A stretch of DNA of 6,373 nt, taken from Cyanobacteria bacterium NC_groundwater_1444_Ag_S-0.65um_54_12. GTDB taxonomy: Bacteria > Cyanobacteriota > Sericytochromatia > S15B-MN24 > VGJW01. Position 1 is the first letter of the stretch. Each line of letters opens with the position of its first letter. The stretch covers positions 1-6,373 of the forward strand of contig JACQUT010000239.1 of the NCBI GenBank assembly GCA_016267585.1, read 5' to 3'. The position numbers were made by a program, and so were the translations under genes. The notes beneath the pieces are model-generated. The model worked only from the letters and a program-made list of their open reading frames with translations, had not been told where the DNA came from and made no database searches. This document shows, piece by piece, positions 4,821 to 6,373 of this stretch.

Positions 4821-6218
4821 TCAATCGAAACTGCCGCTCACCTGTGGAACTGGCGTGGGCGTTGGAGTAGGTGTGGGAGTAGGTGCAACAGATGGTGACG
4901 GCGTACTGCCCGCTGGCGTATTGCCCGCTGGCGTATTGCCCGACGGTGCTGGTGCTGGCGTTGGTGAGGGCACCACCAACGGTAAGCTCAGACTAGCTTG
5001 TTCAGTTGCGGCTTTCGAACTGATTTCCGAGGCCTCGTTTCTTACCTCTTGCGGCTTGACCTGTTCAGCCGCCTCGGCGATTATCTCCGTAATCGGCGCA
5101 TCAGCGGTAGCTGGCTTTTCACCCAAACGGGAAATCAGCTGATTATCCGCGGCAATTACATGGGCTGCCGATACCGCCGTACCGGCACTTTCACTGGCTG
5201 TATCTTCCACCACCTTTGCCATGGTTGCAGAGCTCGAGGCAATAAAAGAAGCGATATCATCAAACTTCTTGGCGGCGACTAAGCTTGGGTGAGTGTCGAA
5301 CGTGCTGCTCGCCTTCGCTTCCGCCCTCACCGCAGCTTCGGTAATCAAACTAGCCAGATAATTGGTCTTGAAGCCACGAAACCCTGTTGCTACCCGGAAT
5401 TCACCGCGCACTCCCGCCAGCAGCGTCTGAGCAAACGTCACTACCGTAGTACCTGGGCTAATGTCACGATTGCGAACGCCGCTCGCTTTGGCCGATAGAT
5501 AGAGCGGTGCCGCCAGATAACCAGACACTTTGTTATCGGTGAGAGCGGTCGCTTGCACTACCAGCGATCTTGCTACCGGCGCCTCAGCTATGGCCAAAAC
5601 ATAACGGCCACTAGCAGTAGCGCGGACTCTTGCCAGTAGAGACCCCGTATCCGGCGCAATCAATTCGACGAAGGCGACGCGTTCATTGCCAGCAAGAATC
5701 CCTCGCCGCTCGCTATTAGCTGTCAAGACAAATTGAGCAGCGTTGCCGGCAATCAAGCCATTAGCATTGTTACTTACCAGGCCGCCAGCATTGTTGCTGA
5801 CTAGCCCTGCCACATTATTGCCTACCAAGGGGGAATCACTGGTGAGGGGTGGCGCATCAGGGAGCGGAACTACTGGTGACAGCATTGCCAATTTAGGCAA
5901 TGGTATTCCACTCAATGGTGCATTGTTTGATACCTCCGAGCCAAACAAGACCGCTGAATCAAAATTGGTCGACTCGCTAGAACCCACTTTGATAATGCCT
6001 TCGACTCGCAACCAGCGAGCTTGAGTCGCAGACGTCGGAGGATTGTTTTTTGCGGCACTGCCACCAAAAATAGCAGAAACATCGGCCGCCAAGCAGCATC
6101 CTATACTAGCTGCGCTTAGCAGCAAGATCGAACTGTAAAATAATCGGCGTTTTTTACTACCTCTGATAATCGAGGCGAGTCGATTTTTCGCTTCCTGGGT
6201 ATTAATAGTTTGTAGCAT
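4821..6218 (-). CDS. Predicted exported, repeat-containing, Pro/Thr-tailed protein of unknown function
   Basis: I do not recognise this 465-residue protein by name. A basic stretch (SKKRR, 21-25) and hydrophobic run (27-45) form a Sec-type signal or anchor. The Cys at 41-42 after SIG is a poor lipobox, so lipoprotein status is doubtful. Four 8-residue units of LVSNNAxG type follow (131-162). Next comes a beta-strand-like block (about 173-245) with APDTGSLLARVRATASGRY, resembling carboxypeptidase-regulatory/Ig-like sandwich domains, then ISPGTTVVTFAQTLL (254-268). An Ala-rich, probably helical region (285-408) leads to a low-complexity tail (413-457) with 5-residue NTPAG-type repeats and (PT)5, probably a flexible surface or wall-spanning linker. 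No catalytic motif is seen. ATG at 6218 has only a weak ribosome-binding site and a long 25-residue n-region. It lies upstream of the metallophosphoesterase on the same strand and diverges from a gene at the right edge. A surface or envelope role is inference; expression as a protein is very likely given the protein-level repeat conservation. Confidence 0.75.
   Translation of the reverse strand: MLQTINTQEAKNRLASIIRGSKKRRLFYSSILLLSAASIGCCLAADVSAIFGGSAAKNNPPTSATQARWLRVEGIIKVGSSESTNFDSAVLFGSEVSNNAPLSGIPLPKLAMLSPVVPLPDAPPLTSDSPLVGNNVAGLVSNNAGGLVSNNANGLIAGNAAQFVLTANSERRGILAGNERVAFVELIAPDTGSLLARVRATASGRYVLAIAEAPVARSLVVQATALTDNKVSGYLAAPLYLSAKASGVRNRDISPGTTVVTFAQTLLAGVRGEFRVATGFRGFKTNYLASLITEAAVRAEAKASSTFDTHPSLVAAKKFDDIASFIASSSATMAKVVEDTASESAGTAVSAAHVIAADNQLISRLGEKPATADAPITEIIAEAAEQVKPQEVRNEASEISSKAATEQASLSLPLVVPSPTPAPAPSGNTPAGNTPAGSTPSPSVAPTPTPTPTPTPVPQVSGSFD
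4854..4883 (-). repeat. Pro-Thr (PT)5 coding repeat
   Basis: Five consecutive Pro-Thr dipeptides are encoded by degenerate 6-bp units (CCTACT, CCCACA, CCTACT, CCAACG, CCCACG) near the C-terminus of the exported protein. PT tracts commonly form extended linkers at the cell surface. Codon variation between the units argues against very recent slippage. Confidence 0.85.
4901..4945 (-). repeat. Three tandem 15-bp units in the exported protein tail
   Basis: The plus-strand units GCGTACTGCCCGCTG, GCGTATTGCCCGCTG and GCGTATTGCCCGACG (4901-4915, 4916-4930, 4931-4945) differ by only one to three bases. On the minus strand they encode the pentapeptide series around SGNTP-AGNTP-AGSTP. Near-identity at DNA level suggests recent duplication by slippage or unequal recombination. 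The unit length keeps the reading frame, so copy number could vary between strains without breaking the gene. Confidence 0.9.
5733..5828 (-). repeat. Four 24-bp units coding an Asn-Asn octapeptide repeat
   Basis: Residues 131-162 of the exported protein read LVGNNVAG, LVSNNAGG, LVSNNANG, LIAGNAAQ; a stray SNNA also occurs at 97-100. The repeat is clear in protein but eroded in DNA: the two best units use different codons for Leu, Val and Ser (CTA GTC AGC against CTG GTA AGT). This points to selection on the peptide. Periodic octapeptides of this sort could form a beta-solenoid-like or extended segment; that structure is inference. Confidence 0.85.
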
Positions 6219-6359
6219 GCTGAACCTATACCCAGATTAGTGGCAACTCTGCGCACAGAAAGGTTTCTTCTGATGAAAGACCGCGCCAAATCTAAATAAA
6301 AGCTGTCTTAAATGCGGTTTTCACAAGTTGTCATTGACATAGCGGAGAGGAGAAAACCC
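6219..6359. other. Divergent intergenic region before the right-edge gene
   Basis: These 141 bp separate the minus-strand exported-protein gene from the probable plus-strand gene at 6360. It should hold both promoters, but no -35/-10 pair with good spacing stands out on either strand. A loose minus-strand candidate, ATGACA-17 bp-TTAAGA, is weak. An ATG at 6312, directly after an in-frame TAA, is open to the edge and is an alternative start for the right-edge gene. Confidence 0.5.
6344..6352 (+). promoter_or_regulatory. Strong Shine-Dalgarno sequence
   Basis: GGAGAGGAG lies 7 nt before a TTG codon at 6360. It is by far the best ribosome-binding site in the window and decides the start of the right-edge gene in favour of TTG over the ATG at 6312. 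Confidence 0.55.
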
Positions 6360-6373
6360 TTGAAACGAGCGGA
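6360..6373 (+). CDS. Probable start of an unidentified gene (runs off right edge)
   Basis: Only the first codons are visible: TTG AAA CGA GCG, reading M-K-R-A. The Shine-Dalgarno GGAGAGGAG at ideal spacing is the main evidence. The same frame is open back to an ATG at 6312, which would give MRFSQVVIDIAERRKPLKRA but has no ribosome-binding site. The Lys-Arg start would suit a signal peptide, but too little is seen to assign any function. Confidence 0.4.

Noticed and set aside
4801..5142. Plus-strand open frame with (GV)n repeats, preceded by GGGAGG
   Set aside because: It is the antisense reading of the Pro/Thr-coding tail; the GGGAGG abuts the GTG too closely to act as a ribosome-binding site.
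5743..6024. Plus-strand open frame with Leu/Pro-rich repeats
   Set aside because: It is a mirror of the octapeptide repeat of the minus-strand gene, without a ribosome-binding site.
6094..6104. Possible lipobox (SIGC) in the exported protein
   Set aside because: The -3 position is Ser rather than Leu/Val/Ile, and an ordinary signal-peptidase site after LAA is equally plausible, so no lipoprotein is claimed.
6257..6273. Imperfect hairpin CAGAAAGGTTTCTTCTG upstream of the right-edge gene
   Set aside because: It has a weak A/T-rich stem with a mismatch and no U-tract, and is likely chance.

Overview
This 6.4-kb window from a bacterial chromosome has about half G+C, densely packed protein genes and no RNA genes, mobile elements or CRISPR. 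The strongest taxonomic clue is the cluster rapZ-yvcK-whiA, typical of Gram-positive and related (Terrabacteria-type) lineages. YvcK carries an N-terminal membrane-anchor segment of the kind I associate with Cyanobacteria and some deep Firmicutes-like phyla. The orphan surface protein at the right has short Leu-Val-x-Asn-Asn-Ala-x-Gly repeats that recall secreted proteins of non-photosynthetic cyanobacterial relatives (Sericytochromatia/Melainabacteria). That placement is only a guess; the sequence does not prove a phylum.

Layout, left to right. (1) Positions 1-2837, minus strand, hold a three-gene operon read right to left: rapZ (2837-1935), yvcK (1929-631) and whiA (from 641 off the left edge). 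The genes are 5 bp apart or overlap by 11 bp, so coupled translation is likely. whiA starts with TTG and runs off the edge, and it is recognisable only when read in the correct frame. (2) Positions 2838-2936 are a 99-bp divergent control region with a good sigma-70-type promoter for rapZ, a possible overlapping -10 box for the opposite gene, and a perfect 10-bp inverted repeat. (3) Positions 2937-3722, plus strand: a Cof-type HAD phosphatase. (4) Positions 4733-3750, minus strand, convergent with it: a calcineurin-like metallophosphoesterase. (5) Positions 6218-4821, minus strand: a 465-residue predicted exported, repeat-containing, Pro/Thr-tailed protein of unknown function. (6) Positions 6219-6359 are non-coding and probably a second divergent control region. 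The likely first codons of a plus-strand gene (from 6360) sit at the right edge behind a strong ribosome-binding site.

Function. RapZ and YvcK homologues are both tied to amino-sugar and cell-wall precursor homeostasis (glucosamine-6-phosphate and UDP-GlcNAc sensing in studied species), and WhiA is a DNA-binding regulator of division and development. The operon therefore looks like a conserved envelope/division control module. The HAD phosphatase shares its promoter region with the operon. The metallophosphoesterase and the surface protein have no demonstrated link to it. No clearly new multi-gene system is present. The most unusual items are the repeat-bearing surface protein, the G7 tract that would fuse yvcK to whiA after loss of one base, and the symmetric promoter region.
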